In this document: positions 46,846-56,434 of the stretch, one piece after another | Layout: each line of letters starts with the position of its first letter | How positions within the stretch are numbered: position 1 is the stretch's first letter | From: Pseudomonas oryzihabitans | Lineage (GTDB): Bacteria; Pseudomonadota; Gammaproteobacteria; Pseudomonadales; Pseudomonadaceae | NCBI RefSeq assembly: GCF_007665395.1 | Contig: NZ_VDND01000007.1 | Location: 222,711 to 286,710 of the forward strand | Direction of reading: 5' to 3' | Length of the DNA stretch: 64,000 nt | The notes under the pieces: generated by a model | The model's input: only the letters and a program-made list of their open reading frames with translations | Told to the model about the DNA's origin: nothing | Database searches by the model: none | Translations under genes and position numbers: made by a program

Positions 46846-47229
46846 ATGAGCATCAACTTGAACTCGGTCGTCCCGGGAAGTGGCATGACGACTCCAGTGG
46901 CAGGGACGCCATCAGGCACTGTCGCTGGCGTCCCTTCCGCTACGACCAACGCCAGCAATACCGGAGCGGCGTCGACCGACCAGGCCAAGGCCGCGCCGGT
47001 ATCGCCCAGTCGGGAAGAACTCGACAAGGCCGTCAAGGATTTGAGTTCCAGCGCCCAGGACTTGCACCGCAACCTCGAGTTTTCGGTGGATCAGGATTCC
47101 GGCGTCACTGTGGTCAAGGTGGTGAACAGCGCCAATGGCGAGCTGATCAGGCAGATCCCGTCGGAGGTCGTGGTCAAGCTGGCTGCGGACTTCAAGGAAT
47201 CCCGTCACCTGCTCAGCGAAAAAGCCTAG
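46846..47229 (+). CDS. flaG: Flagellar protein FlaG
   Basis: A 127-residue protein encoded between fliC and fliD, as is usual in Pseudomonas (also called fleL). It has a low-complexity Ser/Thr/Ala N-terminus and the FlaG domain LEFSVDQDSGVTVVKVVNS with LIRQIPSEVVVKLA. Related FlaG proteins limit filament length. GGAGGG lies before the ATG. Confidence 0.92.
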   Translation: MSINLNSVVPGSGMTTPVAGTPSGTVAGVPSATTNASNTGAASTDQAKAAPVSPSREELDKAVKDLSSSAQDLHRNLEFSVDQDSGVTVVKVVNSANGELIRQIPSEVVVKLAADFKESRHLLSEKA

Positions 47230-47230
47230 T

Positions 47231-47246
47231 TGGTGCGTCTTTTGCT
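47231..47246 (+). promoter_or_regulatory. Sigma-54 promoter of fliD
   Basis: TGGTGCGTCTTTTGCT matches TGGCACG-N4-TTGCW with two changes (C to T, A to G) but keeps the -24 GG and -12 GC. Transcription would start about 35 bases before the fliD ATG. RpoN/FleQ control of fliD is known in P. aeruginosa. Confidence 0.75.
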
Positions 47247-47292
47247 TCAGTGATGCAAAGCTGCTGGACCGTCAATGTTTTGAGGACAGATC

Positions 47293-48798
47293 ATGACCAC
47301 TATCTCGTCAACCTCTTCGACTGGTTCGACCAGTTCGACTGCCACGAGCAGTTCGACTACCTCGACGACGAGCACTTCGGCGTCCAGCGCCTCCGCCACC
47401 TCCGGGGCGATCAAGTCGTCCACCGGTCTCGGTTCCGGGATCAACATCGGTTCGATCGTCGAGGTGCTGGTCAACGCGCAAACCGCTGGCAAGCAGCAGC
47501 AGATCACCACCCTGCAGAATGCGGCGCAAAATCGCCTGACGGCGGTAGGCACCCTGACCTCGGCGTTGAACGACTTCCAGTTGGCCGTGGCCAATCTGAA
47601 CACCACCACCTCCTTCGCGGGGCTGACCGCCACCTCCAGTACGGCAGCGACGGCGACGGCGACGGTGGATTCTAACGCGGTGGCAGGGACCTATGCCTTG
47701 GACGTCAAGCAATTGGCGACGGCATCGAAGGTCGGGTCGCAGTACATTTCGTCTGGCACCACCTTCGGCTCCGGTAGCTTGACGCTGAGCCAGAATGGCA
47801 AGAGCTACAACATCAGCGTCAGCGATGGCGCCAGCCTGTCCAACATCCGCGACAGCATCAACAAGCAGAGCTCCACCTCGGGCATCTCGGCCAACGTCGT
47901 CACCGACTCCACGGGCTCGCGTCTGGTGTTGAGCTCCACCACCACGGGTGCCAACTCGACGATCAGTGTTTCCTCCACCGGCAGCAGCTCCCTGTCGTCG
48001 CTGGCTATCGATGGCACCAAAGCCTATTCCACGTCCGGCGGGGGTTATCTGGTGCAAGGGGCTGACGCCCAGTACACCCTCGACGGCTTGAGCATGACCA
48101 GCTCCAGCAACACCCTGGATACCGCGGTCACCGGCGTGACCTTCTCGCTAGCCGCGACCGGGCAGACCAACGTCACCGTGGGTGCCAATACCACCGGACT
48201 GCAGACCAACATCCAGACCTTCGTCGACGCCTACAATACCCTGGTCACCACCATTGGCACCCTGACCAAGGTCAGTACCACGACTGGCGAGGATGGATCG
48301 TCCAGTACCTCCTCCGGCGCCTTGACCAGTGATGCCATGACCCGCACCCTGACGAGAAGCCTGCAGAGCGCGGTGTTCGGTACGTCCACCGGCAGCGGCA
48401 ACCTGAAGAACCTGACCCAGCTTGGTATTTCCATGACCAACTCGGGAACCCTGACGCTGAATACCTCGGCCTTGTCCACGGCCCTCGCGACCAATGCCGG
48501 CGATGTGCAGAACTTCTTCTCCGCCAAGTCCGGCCTGCTGAACAACATGAACAAGCTGGTCAATACCTATACCCAGAGTGGTACGGGTCTGATAGCCCAG
48601 GAAAAGTCGACGATCCAGACCAGCCTGACCGATCTGAAGACCCAGCAGACGACGCTCACCGCGCGCCAGGCCAAGCTCACCGATATTCTCACCGCCAAAT
48701 ACAACGCCATGGATAGCCTGGTAGCCAAGTTGAACAGCACCAGCAGCAGTGTGCTGACCACCTTGAACGTACTGAACAAGAACTCGTCGTCGAGTTGA
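47293..48798 (+). CDS. fliD: Flagellar filament cap FliD (HAP2)
   Basis: Cap protein that assembles flagellin at the tip, 501 residues. It has a Ser/Thr-rich N-terminus, then TGLGSGINIGSIVEVLVNAQ (FliD N-terminal domain). The C-terminal domain ends with LTARQAKLTDILTAKYNAMDSLVAKLNSTSS. FliT and FliS, its probable export partners, follow. GAGGA precedes the ATG. Confidence 0.95.
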   Translation: MTTISSTSSTGSTSSTATSSSTTSTTSTSASSASATSGAIKSSTGLGSGINIGSIVEVLVNAQTAGKQQQITTLQNAAQNRLTAVGTLTSALNDFQLAVANLNTTTSFAGLTATSSTAATATATVDSNAVAGTYALDVKQLATASKVGSQYISSGTTFGSGSLTLSQNGKSYNISVSDGASLSNIRDSINKQSSTSGISANVVTDSTGSRLVLSSTTTGANSTISVSSTGSSSLSSLAIDGTKAYSTSGGGYLVQGADAQYTLDGLSMTSSSNTLDTAVTGVTFSLAATGQTNVTVGANTTGLQTNIQTFVDAYNTLVTTIGTLTKVSTTTGEDGSSSTSSGALTSDAMTRTLTRSLQSAVFGTSTGSGNLKNLTQLGISMTNSGTLTLNTSALSTALATNAGDVQNFFSAKSGLLNNMNKLVNTYTQSGTGLIAQEKSTIQTSLTDLKTQQTTLTARQAKLTDILTAKYNAMDSLVAKLNSTSSSVLTTLNVLNKNSSSS

Positions 48799-48818
48799 TC
48801 CTGGCTGTTGATTACGGC

Positions 48819-48845
48819 TAAAGATTGCAGGGCGCGCGCCGATAG
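48819..48845 (+). promoter_or_regulatory. Sigma-28 promoter of fliS
   Basis: TAAAGATT, 11-bp spacer, GCCGATAG. Same geometry as the flgM and fliC sites, in the 97-bp fliD-fliS gap. Transcription would start about 45 bases before fliS. Confidence 0.75.
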
Positions 48846-48895
48846 CTTGGATATCCAACACAGCATCACCTGTTGAATTCAAGGTAGCGAAAATC

Positions 48896-49279
48896 ATGTA
48901 CGCACAATCTGCAGCGCTGCGCCAATATCAGAATATTGGTGTTCAATCCGGGGTCTTCGAAGCGTCGCCGCATCGCCTGATCCAGATGTTGCTGGAGGGT
49001 GGCTTGAGTCGCATCGCCCAGGCCAAGGGTGCGATGCAGAATCAGAAATACCTGTTGAAAGGCCAGCTGATCGGCAAGGCACTGGGTATCATCGCCGGAC
49101 TGCGCGACGCCCTGAACTTCGAAGCGGGCGAACTGGCCTATCGACTCGATGCCCTGTACGGTTATATGGCTACCCGTTTGGCCGAGGCCAACCGGACCAA
49201 CGATACGGGCATTCTCGACGAGGTCGCTCAGCTGCTGCGTAATATCAAAGAAGGCTGGGATGGCATAACGGCTGCCTGA
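48896..49279 (+). CDS. fliS: Flagellin export chaperone FliS
   Basis: Binds unfolded flagellin C-terminus before export; 127 residues. The family pattern is clear: AALRQYQNIGVQSGV near the N-terminus and SPHRLIQMLLEGGLSRIAQAKGAM, four-helix bundle. It has its own sigma-28 promoter and precedes fliT. Confidence 0.94.
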   Translation: MYAQSAALRQYQNIGVQSGVFEASPHRLIQMLLEGGLSRIAQAKGAMQNQKYLLKGQLIGKALGIIAGLRDALNFEAGELAYRLDALYGYMATRLAEANRTNDTGILDEVAQLLRNIKEGWDGITAA

Positions 49280-49296
49280 CCTGGAGGACGAGAGCC

Positions 49297-49593
49297 ATGG
49301 CTACCATCGTTGTTCGTATCAATCAGCTGCGCGGTCAGCTGGAGCAGGCCCTCGTCGAGCAGGACTGGGAGGCCATCGGCCGTCTCGATCTGGATTGCCG
49401 CCTGGCTGTCGATGCCGCCATGCAGGAAGCGCCGGGTGGTGAGACCGAACTGACGTTCGCCTTGCAGAATCTGCTCAAGACCTACAAGACCCTGATCGCC
49501 GCCACCACGGCCGAGCGCTCTGCCATCGCGGTCGAGCTGACCCAGGCGCAACGTGCCGACAAGGCCGCCAAGGTCTACCAACTGTTCGGTTGA
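49297..49593 (+). CDS. fliT: FliT-like flagellar chaperone
   Basis: A 98-residue helical protein in the position of PA1096 of P. aeruginosa, between fliS and fleQ. Length, two long helices and place suggest FliT, the FliD chaperone, but no diagnostic motif is visible, so the name rests mostly on context. GGAGGA precedes the ATG. Confidence 0.7.
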   Translation: MATIVVRINQLRGQLEQALVEQDWEAIGRLDLDCRLAVDAAMQEAPGGETELTFALQNLLKTYKTLIAATTAERSAIAVELTQAQRADKAAKVYQLFG

Positions 49594-49645
49594 TCGTCGT
49601 CCGCCAGACGGTCGTTCAAAGTTTCGACAATCCACCGCCATAAAA

Positions 49646-49674
49646 TTGACCCCGCGTCGCAATTTGTCTTAACT
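49646..49674 (+). promoter_or_regulatory. Sigma-70 promoter of fleQ
   Basis: TTGACC (49646-49651), 17-bp spacer, TTAACT (49669-49674). Predicted start about 49681, giving a leader of about 76 bases. In P. aeruginosa fleQ is likewise transcribed by sigma-70 and repressed by Vfr and AmrZ; such sites are not resolved here. Confidence 0.7.
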
Positions 49675-49756
49675 TGCGCAAGATGCCGACCAGTTGGCAC
49701 TTGGATGCAGGCGACACCTGCGCGTAGCGAACCGACTAGCCGGATGGGGCAGGGAC

Positions 49757-51235
<1,479 letters not shown>

Positions 51236-51245
51236 CCGACTCTTT

Positions 51246-51338
51246 GTAGGTTGGGCTGAGCGCAGCGAAGCCCAACGGTGCCCAGCTCGGCCAGCCCTGT
51301 TGGGCTTCGACGATAACGCCGTCTCAACCCAACCTACG
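51246..51338. repeat. Dispersed intergenic repeat (TAGGTTGGG type) between fleQ and fleS
   Basis: GTAGGTTGGGCTGAG with CGAAGCCCAAC (51246-51276) and GTTGGGCTTCG ... CAACCCAACCTACG (51299-51338) form an extended imperfect inverted repeat. The same units occur twice in 62699-62919. Such elements are typical non-coding bacterial dispersed repeats. Confidence 0.8.
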
Positions 51339-51369
51339 CAGCGATACCAGGGCTCCCCTGATCAAGAGG

Positions 51370-51452
51370 TAGGGTGGATGGCGGCGCAGTCTCATCCACC
51401 TTCTTCTTTGTAGCGTGGCACGTGGAAAAGGCTGCGCCGTTTTCCACACTAC
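51370..51452. repeat. Further repeat modules upstream of fleSR
   Basis: GTAGGGTGGATGGC with CTCATCCACC (51370-51401), then GTAGCGTGGCACGTGGAAAA with GCTGCGCCG and TTTTCCACACTAC (51410-51452). The second module, a hairpin with GTGGAAAA/TTTTCCAC arms, is also found at 62794-62825 and 62937-62968. Confidence 0.75.
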
Positions 51453-51470
51453 GGCACTTTGGCGCCAGGG

Positions 51471-51486
51471 CGGCATGGGTCTTGCT
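51471..51486 (+). promoter_or_regulatory. Sigma-54 promoter of fleSR
   Basis: CGGCATGGGTCTTGCT matches the sigma-54 consensus except for C at position 1 and T at 6; -24 GG and -12 GC are intact. Transcription would start near 51498, 31 bases before the fleS start chosen here. fleSR is FleQ/RpoN-dependent in P. aeruginosa. Confidence 0.8.
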
Positions 51487-51492
51487 CCAGCC

Positions 51493-51512
51493 CGGACAAT
51501 GTCAATTGTCCG
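51493..51512 (+). promoter_or_regulatory. Palindrome just after the fleSR start site (possible FleQ site)
   Basis: CGGACAAT and ATTGTCCG flank GTCA, an 8-bp perfect inverted repeat. It overlaps a GTCAATTG core resembling the GTCAAT-N2-ATTGAC type of FleQ box. FleQ is known to bind leader regions of several sigma-54 flagellar promoters, so the place fits. Confidence 0.45.
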
Positions 51513-51528
51513 ACGCGAGCCGACGCCG

Positions 51529-52731
51529 ATGCCTGCGCAAGCCCTTTCTTCCGCCGCTGTTCCCGCCGACGCCGTCGTGGAGGCCTCCGCTTCGGCGCAG
51601 GCCCGCGAGGCCCTGGGGCAGATGTCGCGCCAGCTGAGCGAATCCTTCCAGTTGCTCGAAGCGCGGATGAATTCCCTGCAAGGGGAGCTGGAATGGGTGT
51701 CGGCCCAGCGTCTGCAGGAGCTGGCCGAAAAGGAGCGCCTGGCCAGCCGGCTGCAGAATCTCCTGGACGTGATGCCGGCCGGTATCGTGGTGGTGGACGG
51801 CGGCGGTCGCGTGCGCGACGCCAATCCGGTCGCCGCCGCCCTGCTCGGTGAACCGCTGGCGGGCGAGTCCTGGCGCAGCGTGATCGCCCGGGCCTTCGCT
51901 CCCCGCCATGACGATGGCCACGAGGTATCCCTGCGCGATGGGCGCCGGGTCTCCATCGCCACCCGCTCGCTCGACGGCGAGCCGGGACAGCTGGTACTGC
52001 TCAACGACCTGACCCAAACCCGCCACCTGCAGGGCGAGCTGGCGCGCCACGAGCGGCTGTCCGCGCTGGGGCGGACCATGGCCTCGCTGGCCCATCAAAT
52101 CCGTACGCCGCTCACCGCCGCCTTGCTCTATGCCAGTCACCTGGAGGAGGGCGGCCTGGCCGAGGCCCAGCAGCAGCGTTTCGCTGGCCGCCTGAAGGAG
52201 CGGCTGTACGAACTGGAAAACCAGGTACGCGACATGCTGGTGTTCGCCCGGGGCGAATTGCCGCTGGCGGATCGTCTATCACCGGCGGCGCTGTTCACGG
52301 CCCTGCGAGAGGCGGCTGCGCCCCACCTGGGCAGTTGCCAGGTGCGTTGGCAGCTCGACGCCGGCAGCGGCCTGCTGGTCTGCAATCGCGACATGCTGGT
52401 CGGGGCCGCGTTGAACCTGATCCACAACGCCCTGCAGGCGATGGCGGGTGCCGGCCTGTCCGGCCGGCTCAAGGTGCACCTCTACGGCCGTGGAGCCGAG
52501 TTGCGCCTGGCCATCAGCGACCGCGGGCCGGGCATCCCGCTGGCAGTGCAGCAGCGCCTGGGCGAACCCTTCCTCAGTACCAAGACCACCGGCACCGGTC
52601 TCGGGCTGCCGGTCGCCCTGGCGATGGCCAAGGCCCATGGCGGCCAACTGACGGTGCGATCGCGGCTGGGCCGCGGGACCCTGGTGACCTTCATCCTGCC
52701 GTTGCTGGCGACCCTGGAGACCTCGGCATGA
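51529..52731 (+). CDS. fleS: Flagellar sensor histidine kinase FleS
   Basis: Cytosolic histidine kinase of 400 residues that phosphorylates FleR. It has an N-terminal coiled coil (about 20-80), a PAS-like domain (IVVVDGGGRVRDANPVAAALLG) and a HisKA region with phospho-acceptor His189 in LAHQIRTPL. The ATPase motifs are NLIHNALQA, ISDRGPGIP and GTGLGL. No membrane segments. Start at ATG 51529 because an earlier one (51499) would coincide with the predicted transcription start. It overlaps fleR by 4 bp. Confidence 0.94.
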   Translation: MPAQALSSAAVPADAVVEASASAQAREALGQMSRQLSESFQLLEARMNSLQGELEWVSAQRLQELAEKERLASRLQNLLDVMPAGIVVVDGGGRVRDANPVAAALLGEPLAGESWRSVIARAFAPRHDDGHEVSLRDGRRVSIATRSLDGEPGQLVLLNDLTQTRHLQGELARHERLSALGRTMASLAHQIRTPLTAALLYASHLEEGGLAEAQQQRFAGRLKERLYELENQVRDMLVFARGELPLADRLSPAALFTALREAAAPHLGSCQVRWQLDAGSGLLVCNRDMLVGAALNLIHNALQAMAGAGLSGRLKVHLYGRGAELRLAISDRGPGIPLAVQQRLGEPFLSTKTTGTGLGLPVALAMAKAHGGQLTVRSRLGRGTLVTFILPLLATLETSA

Positions 52732-54110
52732 GCCTGCCCATCCTGCTGGTGGAAGACGACCGGGCCCTGCGCGAAGCCCTGGCCGATACCCTGGAACTCG
52801 GCGGCTATCGTTATCGCGCGGTCGCCAGCGGCGAGGCGGCACTGCTGGCCTTGGCGGAGGAACCCTTTGGCCTGGTGGTGAGCGACGTCAACATGCCGGG
52901 CATCGATGGCCACCAGTTGTTGGCCAGTATCCGCCTGCGCGATCCCGCGCTGCCGGTGTTGCTGATGACCGCCTTCGGCAGCATCGAGCGCGCGGTCGAG
53001 GCCATGCGTGGCGGGGCAATCGACTATTTGGTCAAACCCTTCGAACCGCGGCTGTTGCTGGAGACGCTGGCCCGCTGTTGCCCGCAAGGGCGCCGGACGC
53101 CTGGGGATCGCCAGCCGGTGGCGGTCGACCCCCAGAGTCGCCACTTGCTCGACCTGGCCCGCCGGGTCGCCCAGAGCGACGCCACGGTGCTGATCACCGG
53201 CGAATCGGGTACCGGCAAGGAGGTGCTGGCGCGTTTCATCCATGACCAGTCGACCCGCGCGGAAGGACCCTTCGTGGCGGTCAATTGCGCGGCCATTCCC
53301 GATCATCTGCTCGAGGCCATTCTGTTCGGTCACGAGAAGGGCGCCTTTACCGGCGCCATCGCCGCCCAGCCCGGCAAGTTCGAGCTGGCTCAAGGCGGCA
53401 CCCTGTTGCTCGACGAGATTTCCGAATTGCCCCTGGGGCTGCAGGCCAAGCTGCTGCGGGTGTTGCAGGAACGCGAGGTGGAACGGGTCGGGGCGCGCAA
53501 GCCACTGGCGCTGGACATCCGGGTGGTGGCCACCAGCAATCGCAAGTTGGCGGAGGAGGTGGCCGCCGGCCGCTTCCGGGAAGATCTCTTCTATCGACTG
53601 TCGGTGTTCCCCCTGGCGTGGTTGCCCCTGCGTGAGCGGCCGGCCGACATCGTGCCCCTCGCCGAGCGCTTGCTGGCGGTGCAGGCCGCGCGGATGCAGC
53701 GGGCGGTACCGGTGCTCACCGCGGCCGCGCGCCAGGCGCTGACCGGGCACGGCTGGCCGGGTAATGTGCGCGAACTGGACAACGCCGTGCAGCGCGCGCT
53801 AATCCTGCAACCGGGAATGCAGGTCCAGGCCGAGGATTTCGGTCTGCACTGGCTGGCGACTGGCATTCCCCAGGCCACCGCCGCTGCACCTGTGGCGGAG
53901 CCGAGCGGCAGCGATGCGGCACGGCCGCTGGATGCCGACCTGCGTGATCGGGAGTTCCAGGTCATCCTCGACACCCTCAAGGCCGAGCGTGGTCGGCGCA
54001 AGGAGACGGCCGAGCGCCTGGGCATCAGCGCCCGGACCCTCAGATACAAGCTGGCCCAGATGCGCGACGCCGGGCTGGAGGTAGAGCTGTCCCTGGCTGC
54101 CGGTTGCTGA
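52728..54110 (+). CDS. fleR: Flagellar sigma-54 response regulator FleR
   Basis: Class III activator for flgBCDE, flgF-L and others; 460 residues. Receiver domain with Asp53 (SDVNMPGIDG) and Lys in LVKPFEP, AAA+ domain with GESGTGKE and GAFTGA, and a Fis-type helix-turn-helix at the end (RKETAERLGISARTLRYKL). The ATG overlaps the fleS stop. In other pseudomonads fliE follows; here the flagellar cluster ends. Confidence 0.96.
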   Translation: MSLPILLVEDDRALREALADTLELGGYRYRAVASGEAALLALAEEPFGLVVSDVNMPGIDGHQLLASIRLRDPALPVLLMTAFGSIERAVEAMRGGAIDYLVKPFEPRLLLETLARCCPQGRRTPGDRQPVAVDPQSRHLLDLARRVAQSDATVLITGESGTGKEVLARFIHDQSTRAEGPFVAVNCAAIPDHLLEAILFGHEKGAFTGAIAAQPGKFELAQGGTLLLDEISELPLGLQAKLLRVLQEREVERVGARKPLALDIRVVATSNRKLAEEVAAGRFREDLFYRLSVFPLAWLPLRERPADIVPLAERLLAVQAARMQRAVPVLTAAARQALTGHGWPGNVRELDNAVQRALILQPGMQVQAEDFGLHWLATGIPQATAAAPVAEPSGSDAARPLDADLRDREFQVILDTLKAERGRRKETAERLGISARTLRYKLAQMRDAGLEVELSLAAGC

Positions 54111-54112
54111 GT

Positions 54113-54144
54113 GCAAAAGTAGATAGCCGGCTATCTACTTCTGC
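54113..54144. terminator. Extended palindrome after fleR (probable terminator)
   Basis: AAGTAGATAG, CCGG, CTATCTACTT (54117-54140) is a perfect 24-bp palindrome. GCA/TGC on either side lengthens it to 32 bases with one mismatch. It lies 2 bases after the fleR stop. An A-run precedes it and only CTT-like bases follow, so it may terminate both ways or be a protein-binding site. Confidence 0.55.
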
Positions 54145-54224
54145 GGAACCAACCGTCTGGCGTGCTGTTCTAGAGAAAGATCGCGACTGCGGCGTGGGGT
54201 CGCAGAGGACGCTCGCCCCCGCCG

Positions 54225-54326
54225 TCCCGGACCTGGTCCGGCCGCTTTGCTTTCTTCTCTTAGGCACTGCCTGGGCTGAAAACGGTTTCACGGACGGTGC
54301 TCACCGTTTTCGTCGTGGGTAGTGCC
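54225..54326 (+). ncRNA. Structured leader of the transketolase operon
   Basis: The 239-bp gap before tkt contains a CCGGAC/GTCCGG hairpin near 54227-54241 and a larger stem-loop in which GGCACT (54263-54268) pairs with AGTGCC (54321-54326) and GAAAACGGT (54278-54286) with ACCGTTTTC (54303-54311). It ends 23 bases before the tkt ATG and could act in translational or transcriptional control. I recognise no known riboswitch class. Confidence 0.5.
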
Positions 54327-54349
54327 CTGCCAGCACGAGGACGCTTGCC

Positions 54350-56434
54350 ATGGGTTCCACCGCACCTTCCAGCTCCAACGCCGACCAGCTGACCATCAAT
54401 ACCATCCGTACCCTGTCCATGGACGCGGTACAGAAGGCCAATTCCGGGCACCCCGGTACGCCGATGGCCCTGGCTCCGGTCGGGCACACGCTGTGGAGCC
54501 GCTTCCTCCGCTACCACCCCGAGCACCCGGACTGGCCCAACCGCGACCGTTTCGTCCTCTCCGTCGGCCATGCCTCCATGCTGCTCTATTCCCTGCTGCA
54601 CCTGGCCGGGGTCAAGGAGATCGACGAGCATGGCACCGCCACCGGCAAGGAAGCGGTCAGCCTCGACGACATCAAGCAATTTCGCCAGATGGATTCCAAG
54701 ACCCCGGGGCATCCGGAGTACCGCATGACCACCGGCGTGGAGACCACCACCGGTCCGCTGGGGCAGGGCTGTGGCAACAGCGTCGGCATGGCGCTGGCGC
54801 AGAAGTGGCTGGCGGCGCGCTTCAACCAGCCGGGCGCGACCCTCTTCGACTATGACGTCTATGTGCTCTGCGGCGACGGCGACATGATGGAAGGGGTCAC
54901 CGGCGAGGCGGCCTCGGTGGCGGGTCACCTGGGGCTCGACAACCTCTGCTGGATCTACGACAACAACACCATCAGCATCGAGGGCCACACCGAGCTGGCC
55001 TTCAGCGAAGACGTGGCCGAGCGCTTCCGTGGCTACGGCTGGCACACCCTGCACATCAAGGACGCCAACGACGCCGAGGCGCTCGCGGCGGCGCTGCATC
55101 GCTTCAAGGGCAACACCGGCAAGCCGACCCTGATCGTGGTCGACAGTCTCATCGGCTATGGCGCGCCCAACAAGCAGAACACTGCGGCGGCCCACGGCGA
55201 GCCCCTGGGCGCGGACGAGATCAAGCTGACGAAGAAGGCCTACGGCTGGCCCGAGGATGCCGACTTCCTGGTGCCCGAGGAAGCGCGCCATCACCTGCGC
55301 GATGCCTTGCTGGAACGCGCCAGCGGCCTCTACGAAGACTGGAATCGGGCCTTCGACCGCCTGCGCCAGGACGACCCCACCCGCGCCGACGAATTGCAGC
55401 GCATGCGGGCCGGCGAGATGCCGGACGGTTGGGACGCCAAGCTGCCCCATTTCGATACCGACGCCAAGGGCGTGGCCTCCCGCGAATCGGGTGGCAAGGC
55501 GCTCAATGCCTTCGCCGAGCAGATTCCCTGGCTGATCGGGGGCGCCGCCGACCTCGCGCCCTCCACCAAGACCAATCTCAAGTTCGCCGGCGCTGGCAGC
55601 TTTTCGGCGCGCGAGCCGTCCGGTCGCAACATGCATTTCGGGATCCGCGAGCACGCCATGGGCTCCATCGCCAACGGCATGGCGCTCTGCTACCTGCGCA
55701 GCTTCACGGCGACCTTCCTGGTGTTCAGCGACTACATGAAGCCGCCGATCCGCCTGGCGTCGATCATGGAGTTGCCGGTGGTCTTCGTATTCACCCACGA
55801 CTCCATTGGTGTCGGTGAAGATGGCCCCACCCACCAGCCCATCGAGCACCTGGCGCAGCTGCGGGCGACGCCCGGCCTACTGACCCTGCGTCCCGGCGAT
55901 GCCAACGAGGCGGTGCAGGCCTGGAAGATCGCCCTGCAGCAGACCAACCGACCCTCCTGCATGGTGCTGTCGCGCCAGCCCCTGCCGACCCTGGATCGCT
56001 CGAAGTACGCCAGTGCCGAGGGCGTCGCCCAGGGCGCCTACGTGGTGGCCGACGCCGAAGGCGGCCAGCCCCAGGTGATCCTCATGGCCACCGGCAGTGA
56101 GCTGGGCCTGGCGATGCAGGCCTATGAGCAACTCCAGGGCGAAGGGGTGAAGGCGCGGGTCGTGTCCATGCCCTGCTGGGAGCTGTTCGAAGAGCAGGAC
56201 GAGGCCTACAAGCAGTCCGTGCTGCCTGATGAGGTGCTGGGCCGCGTCGCCATCGAACAGGCGGGCCCGCTGGGCTGGGAGCGCTACATCGGTCGCAAGG
56301 GCGCCTCGGTGACCATGAGCACCTTCGGTGCCTCCGCGCCGATCGGCAAGCTGCAGGCCAAATACGGCTACACCGTGGAGAACGTGGTCAAGCTGGCCAA
56401 GGAACAGGCGCAACGTCAGGGGAGCGCCTCATGA
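54350..56434 (+). CDS. tkt: Transketolase
   Basis: Thiamine-diphosphate enzyme that moves two-carbon units between sugar phosphates; 694 residues. Motifs: INTIRTLSMDAVQKANSGHPGTPM at the N-terminus, GDGDMMEG with IYDNNTISIEG for ThDP/metal binding, and FGIREHAMGSIANGM in the Pyr domain. It differs from the housekeeping Pseudomonas TktA N-terminus (MPSRRERANAIRALS, from memory), so a paralogue elsewhere is likely. AGGA precedes the ATG. It overlaps the next gene by 4 bp. Confidence 0.93.
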   Translation: MGSTAPSSSNADQLTINTIRTLSMDAVQKANSGHPGTPMALAPVGHTLWSRFLRYHPEHPDWPNRDRFVLSVGHASMLLYSLLHLAGVKEIDEHGTATGKEAVSLDDIKQFRQMDSKTPGHPEYRMTTGVETTTGPLGQGCGNSVGMALAQKWLAARFNQPGATLFDYDVYVLCGDGDMMEGVTGEAASVAGHLGLDNLCWIYDNNTISIEGHTELAFSEDVAERFRGYGWHTLHIKDANDAEALAAALHRFKGNTGKPTLIVVDSLIGYGAPNKQNTAAAHGEPLGADEIKLTKKAYGWPEDADFLVPEEARHHLRDALLERASGLYEDWNRAFDRLRQDDPTRADELQRMRAGEMPDGWDAKLPHFDTDAKGVASRESGGKALNAFAEQIPWLIGGAADLAPSTKTNLKFAGAGSFSAREPSGRNMHFGIREHAMGSIANGMALCYLRSFTATFLVFSDYMKPPIRLASIMELPVVFVFTHDSIGVGEDGPTHQPIEHLAQLRATPGLLTLRPGDANEAVQAWKIALQQTNRPSCMVLSRQPLPTLDRSKYASAEGVAQGAYVVADAEGGQPQVILMATGSELGLAMQAYEQLQGEGVKARVVSMPCWELFEEQDEAYKQSVLPDEVLGRVAIEQAGPLGWERYIGRKGASVTMSTFGASAPIGKLQAKYGYTVENVVKLAKEQAQRQGSAS

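Noticed and set aside
54141..54349. Known riboswitch or HexR operator before tkt
   Set aside because: No TTGT-N7/8-ACAA type HexR site and no recognisable riboswitch core were found; left as unassigned structured leader.
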